A stretch of 64,000 nt of DNA from assembly GCF_900112345.1 (NCBI RefSeq), contig NZ_FOLB01000002.1:186001-250000 (forward strand), written 5' to 3'. Below are positions 18,634-30,948 of this stretch, one piece after another (within the stretch, counting starts at the first letter, position 1; each line of letters starts with the position of its first letter). Below the pieces are notes generated by a model that was given only the letters and a program-made list of their open reading frames with translations, ran no database searches and was not told where the DNA came from. A program made the translations under genes and the position numbers. Origin of the DNA: Nocardioides terrae (GTDB lineage Bacteria; Actinomycetota; Actinomycetes; Propionibacteriales; Nocardioidaceae).

Positions 18634-19756
18634 ACCAGGCGCTCACGTCGCGTCGGAGCAGGAGCGCGAACACCGCCACGGCGGCGATCAACGGCACCAG
18701 CATCGCCTGGTTGAGCACGGTCCCGATGAGGAGCCCCAGCCCGGCGACGGCCGTCGAGACGAGCAGCAGGACCCGCGCCCATCCCTTCCCGCGCAGCACC
18801 AGGAGGGCGAGCACGCAGGCGGCCAGCACCCACAGCAGCACCCCGCCGGCCATCACCGCGACCATGCCGCGCAGCAGCCCGACGGTGACGTTGTCGTCGC
18901 GCATGAGCTCGGGGTTCTGACGCGCCATCTCGTCCATGAGCCGGTCCGGCGAGGCGATCAGCCACACCGCCCCGGCCACGAAGAGACCGCCCAGGAGCAG
19001 CGAGCAGACCCAGGTCAGCACGACCGCCGCGAGGACCGCCCGCGGGCGGGTCCGGGACGGCAGCGACGTCCGGGCCTGGGTCTGGGCCGGCGTCTGGGCC
19101 GGCGCCTGAGGGGGTGCCGAGGGCGAGCCGGGCCATGGTCCCAGGGGCGGGACCGCCTGCCCCGGCGGCGCCGGCCAGCCGGCGTACGGCGGGGGCTGCT
19201 GCGGCTGGGCGGGCGGTGGCGTCGGCTGCTGGGCCGGCCACTGGCCCTGCGGTCGGGCCGGCTGCTCCCGGTCACGCTCGACCTCACGCCCGGACTGCGC
19301 CGTGACCGGCGGCTCGGGCTTCCACGTGCCGTCGAACCAGTCCCGCGCGGGCCGCAACCAGAGCACGCCGACCGCGGCGGCGACAGCCGTGGAGAGGATC
19401 GCGCCGGTGCCGAACCCGGTGACGAAGAGCGGGACGGCGAGGATGCTGAGCGCGATCCGCGCCGGCCGCGAGCGCTGGAGCACCTGCCACCCCAGAATCG
19501 CCGTCGCCGTCGCACACGCTCCGGCGATCATCGACAGCACCCGGACCAGGCCGAGGACGTCGTCGGCGGTCATCCCCAGGCCGTCGAACGGCGGCTCGCC
19601 CAGGACGTTCTCGATCGAGTCGCGGGTGTCGATGCTGTTGAGGGCCGCGATCTGCTCGAAGACCGCCAGCACGACCGCCGCCGAGCCGGCCATGATCACC
19701 CAGCCGGCGATCGAGACCTGTCGTGGTCGGGGAAGCGCTGATGCCATGGGGGACAT
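18620..19756 (-). CDS. Membrane protein with a central Pro/Gln-rich cytoplasmic or linker segment
   Basis: Not assigned to a named family. The 378-residue protein has about four hydrophobic helices in the first 135 residues (SIAGWVIMAGSAAVVLAVF, ALSILAVPLFVTGFGTGAIL, and others). Then comes about 90 residues rich in proline, glutamine and alanine (QPTPPPAQPQQPPPYAGWP). About four more helices follow (AVVLTWVCSLLLGGLFVAG, VLLWVLAACVLALLVL). Similar proline-rich tetraspan proteins are common and uncharacterised in actinobacteria. Two in-frame ATGs (19756 and 19747) could start it; CACAAT seven bases before the second hints at a leaderless start there. Confidence 0.72.
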   Translation of the reverse strand: MSPMASALPRPRQVSIAGWVIMAGSAAVVLAVFEQIAALNSIDTRDSIENVLGEPPFDGLGMTADDVLGLVRVLSMIAGACATATAILGWQVLQRSRPARIALSILAVPLFVTGFGTGAILSTAVAAAVGVLWLRPARDWFDGTWKPEPPVTAQSGREVERDREQPARPQGQWPAQQPTPPPAQPQQPPPYAGWPAPPGQAVPPLGPWPGSPSAPPQAPAQTPAQTQARTSLPSRTRPRAVLAAVVLTWVCSLLLGGLFVAGAVWLIASPDRLMDEMARQNPELMRDDNVTVGLLRGMVAVMAGGVLLWVLAACVLALLVLRGKGWARVLLLVSTAVAGLGLLIGTVLNQAMLVPLIAAVAVFALLLRRDVSAWFSGR

Positions 19757-19790
19757 TGTGCCGGTCGCCCCTGGAGGGTCGGGCCGGCGG

Positions 19791-20627
19791 TCACATCTCC
19801 TCGTGGGTGTCCGGGTCGCCCCCGAAGAGCCGCCCGTCAGAACGACCCAGCGCGGTGATGGCGGCGACCTCGTCGGCGGTCAACGAGAAGTCGAAGACCG
19901 AGATGTTCTCGACCTGGCGCGAAGGCGTGGCCGACTTCGGGATCGGCACCGAGCCCAGCTCGACGTGCCAGCGAAGGATCACCTGGCCCGGCGTGACGCC
20001 CAGACGGGATGCCGCGGCACGGACCGGCTCGGCGTCGTACTGCGCCTGCCGCTTGCCCATCGGGCTCCACGCCTCGGTGCGGATCCCGAGCCGCTCGTGC
20101 ACCGCGCGCATCTCGGCCTGGGGGAAGAGCGGGTGCAGCTCGATCTGGTTGACCGCCGGCGTCACGCCGGTCCCGGCGATGACGCGCTGCAGGTGCGCCT
20201 CGGTGAAGTTGGAGACGCCGATCGTCGTGACCAGCCCCTCCTTCTGGAGGTCGACGAGCGCCTGCCACGCCTCCACGAACAGGCCCTGGCTCGGGTTGGG
20301 CCAGTGGATGAGGTGGAGGTCGAGGTGGTCGAGACGCAGCCGCTGCAGTGACTCCTTGGTCGACGACACCGCCAGGTCGTAGGCGTGGTGCCGGCCGGGG
20401 ATCTTGCTCGTCACCCGGATCTCGTCACGCGGCACGCCCGAGCGACGGACCGCCTCGCCGACCTCCGCCTCGTTGCCGTAGTTCACCGCGGTGTCGAGGA
20501 GGCGGTAGCCGGCGTCGACCGCGCTGACGATGGCCGAGACGGCGTCCTCATCGCGCATCGGGTAGGTGCCGAAACCGATGGCGGGGAGGGTGGTGCCGTC
20601 GCTGAGGGAGTACGTCGGGACGCTCAT
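19791..20627 (-). CDS. Aldo/keto reductase (2,5-diketo-gluconate reductase-like)
   Basis: NADPH-dependent oxidoreductase of 278 residues with a TIM-barrel pattern. The catalytic tetrad is visible: Asp and Tyr in LLDTAVNYGNEAEVG, Lys in VTSKIPG, and His in LHLIHWPNPSQG. The cofactor segment IPKSATPSRQVENI near the C-terminus binds NADPH. It reduces small aldehydes or ketones; the physiological substrate is unknown. The minus strand carries TAGCGT (20640-20635) ending 7 nt before the ATG, plus a close GGAG. It lies 38 bp downstream of clpB on the same strand but seems to have its own promoter. Confidence 0.92.
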   Translation of the reverse strand: MSVPTYSLSDGTTLPAIGFGTYPMRDEDAVSAIVSAVDAGYRLLDTAVNYGNEAEVGEAVRRSGVPRDEIRVTSKIPGRHHAYDLAVSSTKESLQRLRLDHLDLHLIHWPNPSQGLFVEAWQALVDLQKEGLVTTIGVSNFTEAHLQRVIAGTGVTPAVNQIELHPLFPQAEMRAVHERLGIRTEAWSPMGKRQAQYDAEPVRAAASRLGVTPGQVILRWHVELGSVPIPKSATPSRQVENISVFDFSLTADEVAAITALGRSDGRLFGGDPDTHEEM

Positions 20628-20665
20628 GTCTCCGACGCTAGCCGCTCCCCCGCTGGCAGCCGGGG

Positions 20666-23290
<2,625 letters not shown>

Positions 23291-23366
23291 CGTGGTGGTG
23301 ACTCCTGTGTGTCGTGCGACTCATTGCTCAGCCCGAAGTGTGCTGGTCACCTTTGCAACACACCAG

Positions 23367-23391
23367 AAGTTGAGTCCATTCCACTCAACTT
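23367..23391. promoter_or_regulatory. HAIR-like operator for HspR upstream of clpB
   Basis: Perfect 9-bp inverted repeat AAGTTGAGT-N7-ACTCAACTT. The core TTGAGT-N7-ACTCAA matches the HspR-associated inverted repeat CTTGAGT-N7-ACTCAAG, differing only at the outermost pair. It lies about 77 bp before the clpB ATG, where HspR would block the promoter until heat shock. Confidence 0.85.
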
Positions 23392-23427
23392 TGGCCCTGT
23401 GACGTCCCGGCCTTCGGTGTCTCCGGG

Positions 23428-24297
23428 TCAGAGGGTCGGCGGCGTCGCCGCCTCGGCGTCACCCGGGTCAGCATGCTCGGGGAAGGCCTCGGTGGCGGCC
23501 TCGACCTCGGTCACCAGGCAGGTGCGACAGAACCCCTCGCCGAACGGCGTCAGGTGGAAGGATCGCCGCACCACCTTCGCGAACTTCACCGAGTGCAGCG
23601 CGGCCAGCACGTCGGGCTGCGCCTCGAGCACCTGGTACTCCTGCGGGTCCCGCAACGGCTCCTTGGAGAACCACACGAGCCCGAGGCGGAAGAGGTTGTT
23701 GAGGTAGGACGGCACCTGGTCGGCGTACCGCACCCCCGCGCGCATGCCGATCATCGACAGCCCCGGCGCGATGAGCTGGCTGTTGACCATGCCGATCGGC
23801 CCGCCGGTGCGCACGTCGATCGAGGGCTGCGGCCCGCCCTGCAGCAGGAGCAGCAGGATCCGGCCCTCGTCGGGCGCGAGCTCGTCGAGGATCCGGGCGT
23901 ACGCCGGGTGGCCCTGCTCGTTGGACCAGACGTCGCGCGATCGCTCCAGCAGGTCGGCTCCCCGCTCGCGCAGACTGCGGGCGGCGTCCGGCGGCGGCTC
24001 GGACTGGTGCTCGAGCGCTGCGCCGAGCGACTCACCGGCAGTCATCAGGGCACGGCCGACCGGCACGCCGGAGGCGACCGAACGGGCGAGCTCGCTGACG
24101 GCGGACGTTGCGGCGCTCGCCTCCCGGACGAGCTCGGCCGCCTCCTCAGGGTCGTGCACGGCTCGGACCAGCCGCCGGCCCGTGCTGACCGATGTGCGCA
24201 CGCCCCACTCGGCGGCGTTGACGTAGGCCGACCCGGCGACGCGGGCGAGCCCCGGCAGAGCGCGGAGCGCGCCGCGTCGGTCGAGCGACATGTTCAT
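23428..24297 (-). CDS. Abi-alpha / DUF4393-like protein
   Basis: A 289-residue protein with no clear signal peptide. An N-terminal alanine-rich helical part (LRALPGLARVAGSAYVNAAE) leads to a core reading DEGRILLLLLQGGPQPSIDV, GMVNSQLIAPGLSMIGM and YLNNLFRLGLVWFSKEPL, ending in LTPFGEGFCRTCL. This core resembles the Abi-alpha/DUF4393 proteins, some of which are linked with phage abortive infection; the assignment is by pattern only. Its ATG overlaps the stop of the DUF445 gene in ATGA, so the two are translationally coupled. A defence role is not shown by the context. Confidence 0.65.
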   Translation of the reverse strand: MNMSLDRRGALRALPGLARVAGSAYVNAAEWGVRTSVSTGRRLVRAVHDPEEAAELVREASAATSAVSELARSVASGVPVGRALMTAGESLGAALEHQSEPPPDAARSLRERGADLLERSRDVWSNEQGHPAYARILDELAPDEGRILLLLLQGGPQPSIDVRTGGPIGMVNSQLIAPGLSMIGMRAGVRYADQVPSYLNNLFRLGLVWFSKEPLRDPQEYQVLEAQPDVLAALHSVKFAKVVRRSFHLTPFGEGFCRTCLVTEVEAATEAFPEHADPGDAEAATPPTL

Positions 24298-25595
24298 GCC
24301 ACCGTCCTGAAGATGAAGTAGTGGAGGAGTCCACCGGCCGCCCCCATGATCGCCCCGTGGGCGTAGAGCATCCACTCGTCCTCCTTGATGGCGGCCCGCA
24401 TCATCTCGACGAAGTCCTTCGGCGGGAGCTCCTTGGTGCGCAGCGAGATGAGCGACTGGATCCGGGCCGCCTGCTGGCGGCTGAACTCGGCGTCACGGAA
24501 CGGCGTCAGCGTCCGCCCGACCGCCTGCTGGGCGACCGACTCGCGGATGGTGTCGAACCGCCGGGTCCCGACGGCCACCCGGACGGCTCCACGGACCGGG
24601 CCGGCCGCCTGGTCGATGGCGGGCCGCAGCGCCGCGGCCAGCATGGCGCGGGTGCGGTCGCCCGACGGCCCGTCGAGGAGGTGGTCGCCGATCCGCTCGA
24701 GCGTGATGACGTCGGCAGCGATGATCCGCGCGTAGACCTCGGCCGCCTCGCTCTGGCGACGGGGGAAGAGACCCTGGACGCGGATGCCGAGGACCCGACG
24801 CGGAGTGGGCGGCTCGAAGATGAGCCACATCCCGAGCGCGTTGGTGGCCCAGCCGACGAAGACGCCCAGCATTGGCAGCAGCCACCAGTGGTGCCAGACG
24901 GTGTTGACCACCGCGACCGGGATGCCGAGCAGGAAGCCGAAGATGAAGCCGAACGCGACCATCAGGTTCAGCTCGCGCTGGCCGAAGTCGCGGAAGATCC
25001 GGACGACGAGCTCGGGCGTCTTCCGGAAGTGCTCGATGACCATGAACTTCGGGTCGAGCAGCTGGTCGATGTGGACGCCGATCTCCCCGGTGACCCGCGC
25101 GACGATGGTCGGCAGCTGTGCCTGCACCCGCGCGATGACACCGTCGCGGACCGGCAGCGGCAGGTCGCGCCAGAGCTTCGGGTGCTCGGCGCGCATCACG
25201 CCGTCGACGAGCTCGGGCACCTCGGGGCTGAACATGGTCACGATGTGCTCGGCGATCCGGTCCGGCTCGAGTTGCTGGTAGAACTCGGCCGGCGTACCGA
25301 GCTTCGCGATCGCCTTGTCCACGGCGATCGAGCCCATCTTGGCCGCGCGGGCCGGGATGATCCCCTGCCAGCCGACGCCGCCCTGCAGGATGCCGGGTAC
25401 CTCCTGGAGCTTGCGCGGCAGCAGGGTGGCGAGCTCGCGCATGCCGGGGACCGCGACACCGCGGAAGCGGAGCGGGTTGAAGAGCATCCACAGGCCCGAC
25501 CAGTTGATCAGCCAGCCGATGATCCCGGTGAACATGGGGATGGTGACGAACTCCACCCAGCGGACGTCGGACGCCCACTCCTGCAGCCAGTCCAA
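24294..25595 (-). CDS. DUF445 family membrane protein
   Basis: A 433-residue protein matching DUF445. A hydrophobic N-terminus (FTGIIGWLINWSGLWMLFNPL) is followed by long amphipathic helices, a central membrane pair (FGFIFGFLLGIPVAVVNTVW, WWLLPMLGVFVGWATNALGMWLI) and a C-terminal membrane helix (GAIMGAAGGLLHYFIF). The NPLRFRG and NALGMWLIF repeats are typical of the family, which has no agreed function. It starts at TTG 25595, with AAGGGG six bases upstream. The following gene is coupled by a 4-nt overlap. It lies downstream of hspR with a 97-bp gap. Confidence 0.85.
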   Translation of the reverse strand: MDWLQEWASDVRWVEFVTIPMFTGIIGWLINWSGLWMLFNPLRFRGVAVPGMRELATLLPRKLQEVPGILQGGVGWQGIIPARAAKMGSIAVDKAIAKLGTPAEFYQQLEPDRIAEHIVTMFSPEVPELVDGVMRAEHPKLWRDLPLPVRDGVIARVQAQLPTIVARVTGEIGVHIDQLLDPKFMVIEHFRKTPELVVRIFRDFGQRELNLMVAFGFIFGFLLGIPVAVVNTVWHHWWLLPMLGVFVGWATNALGMWLIFEPPTPRRVLGIRVQGLFPRRQSEAAEVYARIIAADVITLERIGDHLLDGPSGDRTRAMLAAALRPAIDQAAGPVRGAVRVAVGTRRFDTIRESVAQQAVGRTLTPFRDAEFSRQQAARIQSLISLRTKELPPKDFVEMMRAAIKEDEWMLYAHGAIMGAAGGLLHYFIFRTVA

Positions 25596-25692
25596 GCCGG
25601 GCCCCTTCGTCGCCGGTCAGCCTCCCCCTGCGTCCGGGACGAAGGCTAGCGCCACAACGAGCGAGGCGGCCCGGGGTGATGCCGGCCGACGG

Positions 25693-26118
25693 TCAGCGGC
25701 CCCGGCGCCACACGACGACGGACATGTCGGGGTCGGGCCGACGGAGGACGGGGAGCTTGTTGGAGGGCTTCGCGATCGGGCTCGCCGTACGACGACCCGC
25801 CACTGCCTCGCGCAGGGCCGCCCGCATCTTCTCGAGCTCCTCGACCAGCTCCTCGTTGCGGGTGGAGAGCGCCTGGACGCGGTTCTCGAGCTGGAGGATG
25901 CGGCGGACGCCCTCGATGCCGATGCCGGCCGAGGTGAGCTCGGCGATCTGGCGGAGCAGCTCGATGTCGCGGTGGGAGTAGCGCCGGCCGCCACCGCCGG
26001 TGCGGCCGGGCGTGATCAGCCCCAGCCGCTCGTAGGTGCGCAGCGTCTGCGGGTGGAGCCCGGTCAGCTCGGCCGCCACCGAGATGACGTAGACGGCCGC
26101 CTTCGGGTCCGGGGACAC
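25693..26118 (-). CDS. hspR: Heat-shock repressor HspR (MerR family)
   Basis: A 141-residue MerR-type regulator that represses the dnaK operon and clpB by binding HAIR operators, with DnaK acting as a co-repressor in Streptomyces. The winged-helix part reads VYVISVAAELTGLHPQTLRT, then YERLGLITPGRTGGGGRRYS and DIELLRQIAEL. A coiled-coil dimerisation helix follows (NRVQALSTRNEELVEELEKM) and a basic C-terminal tail ends VVVWRRGR. It starts 3 nt after the dnaJ stop as the last gene of dnaK-grpE-dnaJ-hspR, giving autoregulation. Both predicted target operators are in this window. Confidence 0.95.
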   Translation of the reverse strand: MSPDPKAAVYVISVAAELTGLHPQTLRTYERLGLITPGRTGGGGRRYSHRDIELLRQIAELTSAGIGIEGVRRILQLENRVQALSTRNEELVEELEKMRAALREAVAGRRTASPIAKPSNKLPVLRRPDPDMSVVVWRRGR

Positions 26119-26121
26119 GAC

Positions 26122-27306
26122 CTACGCTCCGGCCTGCTCGAAGAGGTTGGCGCGCAGCCTGTTGCCGGCGGTCGCGGCCCGATAGGCCTCGAGTGCCTCG
26201 CGCGCCTCGGCACCGAGGACGGCCGGGACCTGCACCTCGACGGTGGCGAGCAGGTCGCCCTTGGTCCCGTCGGGCTTCTGCGCCCCCTTGCCGCGGATGC
26301 GGAAGGTGCGTCCCGACGGCGTGCCGGCGGGGACCTTCAGCGTGACCGGCGCACCGCCCAGCGTCGGCACCTTGATGTCGGCGCCGAGCGCGGCCTCGTC
26401 GAACGAGATCGGCACCTCGACGGTGAGGTTGTCGCCCTTGCGCCCGAAGATGCGGTGGGGCGTCACCTTGACGGTGACGAAGAGGTCACCGTGGGGGCCG
26501 CCCGCCTCGCCGGCGGCGCCCTTGCCGCGCAGCCGGATCCGCTGGCCGTCCTTGACACCGGCCGGGATCCGCGCCGAGATCGTCCGACCGGACAGACCGC
26601 GGCCGGAGCCGCCGCAGGTCGGGCACGGCTCGTCGTAGATCAGTTGGCGGCCGCCGCAGCGCGGGCAGGTCTCGTTGACCGAGAAGCCGCCGAGATCGTT
26701 GACGGTGAACCCGGCGCCCTCGCAGACGGGGCAGACGTGCGGCCGGGTGCCCGGTTTGCCGCCGGTCCCGTTGCAGTCCGGACAGGGGGCGTCCGACGTC
26801 AGCCGCAGCTGGATGGTGACGCCCTCGAGCGAGTCCAGGAAGCCGATCGTCGCAGTCGTCTCGACGTCGGCGCCCTTCGTGGCGCGCGGTCGCGACTGCC
26901 GCCGCTGGGTCCGGCCGCCGAAGAGGTCGCCGAACATGTCGCCGAGCCCGCCGGAGCCGGCACCACCCGCGTTGCCGAACAGGTCCTCGAAGTTGTAGCC
27001 GCGCTGCCCGCCGGGCGCCCCGCCGCCGAAGCCGAAGGGGTTGCCGCCGCCCGCGTAGAGCGAGCGCATCTCGTCGTACTTCTTGCGCTTGTCGGCGTCG
27101 CCCACCACGTCGTAGGCCTCGGCGACCTTCTTGAACTTGTCGTGCTTGGCAGTGTCGCCGGGGTTGGAGTCGGGGTGGTTGGCCCGCGCGAGCTTGCGGT
27201 AGGCCTTCTTGATCTCGTCCGCCGTGGCGTCCTTCTTCACGCCGAGCTCGGCGTAGAAGTCCTTGTTGGCCCAGTCCGCCCGGAAGCCGTTGTTGTCCTC
27301 AGCCAT
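26122..27306 (-). CDS. dnaJ: Co-chaperone DnaJ
   Basis: J-domain protein of 394 residues that delivers unfolded clients to DnaK and stimulates its ATPase. The J-domain has the HPD motif in RANHPDSNPGD. A Gly/Phe-rich region follows (GGGNPFGFGGG), then four CxxCxGxG-type zinc motifs (CPDCNGTG, CPVCEGAG, CPRCGG, CPTCGGSG) and the substrate-binding beta domains. The N-terminal extension before the J-domain (NGFRADWANKDFYAEL) is typical of the actinobacterial operon-type DnaJ. AGGAGG lies almost directly before the ATG. A long perfect hairpin separates it from grpE. Confidence 0.97.
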   Translation of the reverse strand: MAEDNNGFRADWANKDFYAELGVKKDATADEIKKAYRKLARANHPDSNPGDTAKHDKFKKVAEAYDVVGDADKRKKYDEMRSLYAGGGNPFGFGGGAPGGQRGYNFEDLFGNAGGAGSGGLGDMFGDLFGGRTQRRQSRPRATKGADVETTATIGFLDSLEGVTIQLRLTSDAPCPDCNGTGGKPGTRPHVCPVCEGAGFTVNDLGGFSVNETCPRCGGRQLIYDEPCPTCGGSGRGLSGRTISARIPAGVKDGQRIRLRGKGAAGEAGGPHGDLFVTVKVTPHRIFGRKGDNLTVEVPISFDEAALGADIKVPTLGGAPVTLKVPAGTPSGRTFRIRGKGAQKPDGTKGDLLATVEVQVPAVLGAEAREALEAYRAATAGNRLRANLFEQAGA

Positions 27307-27327
27307 CCCTCCTCCTTCCGCCTGTCG

Positions 27328-27371
27328 TTGTGAGTGTCAGAGTGACCCGGGGGTCACTCTGACACTCACAA
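27328..27371 (-). other. Perfect 21-bp hairpin inside the dnaK operon, between grpE and dnaJ
   Basis: Two fully complementary 21-base arms flank a 2-base GG loop. The right arm ends GACACTCACAA and the left starts TTGTGAGTGTC. It begins 4 nt after the grpE stop and ends 22 nt before the dnaJ start. No U-tract follows on the minus strand, so it looks less like a full terminator than an attenuator, an RNase stop or a 3'-end stabiliser. It could set dnaK-grpE expression above dnaJ-hspR. Confidence 0.8.
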
Positions 27372-27374
27372 GGG

Positions 27375-27958
27375 TCACTCCGGGTCGACGACCAGCACCT
27401 GCGCGGCGCGTACGACGCGCTCGCCGATGCGGTAGCCCGACTTGGCGATCACCTTGACGGTCGTCTCGGTGACGTCCGCGTCGGTGCCGAGGTGCGACAG
27501 CGCCTCGTGCAGCGTCGGGTCGAACACCTCGCCGGGCTCGCCGAACTTCGTCAGGCCGAGGCCGGAGACGACCCGCTCGAGCTGGTCGGCGACCGCCTTG
27601 AAGCCGCCCTCCAGCGGGCCGTGCTCGCGGGCCCGGTCGATGTTGTCGAGGACGTCGACGATCGGGGCCAGCGCGGAGTAGGTCGCGTTCTCCTTGACCA
27701 GCTCGCGGTCCCGGTCGACCCGGCGCTTGTAGTTGAGGTACTCCGCCTGCAGCCGCTGCAGGTCGCCGGTCAGCTCGTCGATCCGACGCTGCGGCTGGGC
27801 CTGCGGGTCCTCGTCGACCAGCTCGGTGTCGACGTTCTCCGCGGCCTCCGCGACGTCGTCGCGGGAGTCGGCCGCCTCCGCCCCGTCGACCGAGCCGGCG
27901 TCCGGCTCGGTCGACGGCTGCGCGGCGTCCTCGGTGACCTGGTGCTCGCGCTCCTCGG

Positions 27959-27962
<4 letters not shown>
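27375..27962 (-). CDS. grpE: Nucleotide exchange factor GrpE
   Basis: Dimeric co-chaperone that releases ADP from DnaK. The 195-residue protein has an acidic, disordered N-terminal stretch (about 80 residues rich in E, D and A), a coiled-coil helix ([20 protein letters not shown], then [20 protein letters not shown]) and the C-terminal beta domain with ISEVFDP-like sequence [14 protein letters not shown]. The GTG start overlaps the dnaK stop in GTGA, so translation is coupled. It is followed at once by the strong hairpin at 27328-27371. Confidence 0.95.
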
Positions 27963-29818
<1,856 letters not shown>

Positions 29819-29893
29819 GGTGTAGCTCCTGTCGTTGCTGCAGTTCTGCCTGTCGGCCGCCCATCTTGGCCGCCGCGGCGAGTCTGACAAAAT

Positions 29894-29916
29894 ACTTGAG
29901 TCCGATCAACTCAAGT
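29894..29916. promoter_or_regulatory. HAIR operator for HspR upstream of dnaK
   Basis: Perfect inverted repeat ACTTGAGT-N7-ACTCAAGT, containing the exact HAIR consensus CTTGAGT-N7-ACTCAAG. It lies about 76 bp before the dnaK start. The divergent aldo/keto reductase gene begins about 175 bp on the other side. Confidence 0.93.
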
Positions 29917-29979
29917 TCGTTCATGCGTTGCAACGAAGGTCGGGCGGGGATCATTCCCTCCTGGCCCACCGGGATCCGT

Positions 29980-30018
29980 GCGGAGCGTCGTGCGCACCTG
30001 GTGCGCACGACGCTCCGC
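29980..30018. repeat. Perfect 18-bp inverted repeat between dnaK and the aldo/keto reductase
   Basis: Arms GCGGAGCGTCGTGCGCAC and GTGCGCACGACGCTCCGC pair completely around a CTG loop. An outer GATC pair extends the stem across a small bulge. It lies 72 bp upstream of the reductase ATG and 64 bp from the HAIR operator. It could be a hairpin, an operator or an insulator between divergent genes. Confidence 0.75.
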
Positions 30019-30090
30019 GATCTTGGAGACGATCTCGGGCGAGAGCAGCGGAATCGGAATAGACCGCCGCCGGCGCGGTTATCGACAGAC

Positions 30091-30942
30091 ATGACCGTTC
30101 CTTCGCTGCCCTTGAACGACTCCACGACCATCCCCCAGTTCGGCCTCGGCGTCTGGCAGGTGCCGGCGGAGGACACCGAGCGCGTCGTGAGCGACGCCCT
30201 CGAGATCGGCTACCGCCACATCGACACCGCGCAGATGTACGGCAACGAGGCCGGCGTCGGCGCCGCGATCAAGGCATCCGGCCTGAACCGCGACGACCTC
30301 TACGTGACGACGAAGCTCAACAACGGCTTCCACCGCCCCGACGACGCCAAGCGCTCGCTCCCCGAGTCGCTCGAGCGCCTCGAGCTCGACAAGGTCGACC
30401 TGTTCCTCATCCACTGGCCGCTCCCGACGCGGTACGACGGCGACTTCGTGTCCACCTGGCAGGCGCTGATCGACCTGCAGGCCGAGGGGCTGACCACCTC
30501 GATCGGCGTCTCGAACTTCCAGCCGGCACACCTCGACCGGATCGTGGCCGAGACGGGCGTCGTACCCGTGGTGAACCAGATCGAGGTGCACCCCTACTTC
30601 GGCAACGAGGAGGCCCGCGCCGCGAGCCAGCGGCACGGAGCGCTGGTGCAGGCGTGGTCGCCGCTGGGCCAGGGCGGCGGTGAGCTGACCGACCCGGTCA
30701 TCACGGGGATCGCCGACGAGGTCGGTGCGACCCCTGCCCAGGTCATCCTGCGGTGGCACCTCGAGCGCGGCGACATCGTGTTCCCGCGATCGGTGCGTCG
30801 GCAGCGGCTGCAGGAGAACTTCGAGGCGATCGGGCTCAGCCTCACCGCCGACCAGGTGGCGGCGATCAGCGCCCTCGACAAGGGCGAGGCCGGTCGGGCC
30901 GGCACGAACCCTGACGTCATGGACTGGATCCCCGGCGCCTGA
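30091..30942 (+). CDS. Aldo/keto reductase, second copy
   Basis: A 283-residue NADPH-dependent reductase paralogous to the one at 19791-20627. The tetrad lies in HIDTAQMYGNEAGVG (Asp, Tyr), VTTKLNNGF (Lys) and LFLIHWPLP (His). The C-terminal cofactor segment is FPRSVRRQRLQENF. Start ATG 30091 follows a short upstream region without a good ribosome binding site. It is divergent from dnaK, with the HAIR operator and the 18-bp hairpin between, so heat or redox stress control is possible but unproven. Substrate unknown. Confidence 0.92.
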   Translation: MTVPSLPLNDSTTIPQFGLGVWQVPAEDTERVVSDALEIGYRHIDTAQMYGNEAGVGAAIKASGLNRDDLYVTTKLNNGFHRPDDAKRSLPESLERLELDKVDLFLIHWPLPTRYDGDFVSTWQALIDLQAEGLTTSIGVSNFQPAHLDRIVAETGVVPVVNQIEVHPYFGNEEARAASQRHGALVQAWSPLGQGGGELTDPVITGIADEVGATPAQVILRWHLERGDIVFPRSVRRQRLQENFEAIGLSLTADQVAAISALDKGEAGRAGTNPDVMDWIPGA

Positions 30943-30948
30943 CCCGGG

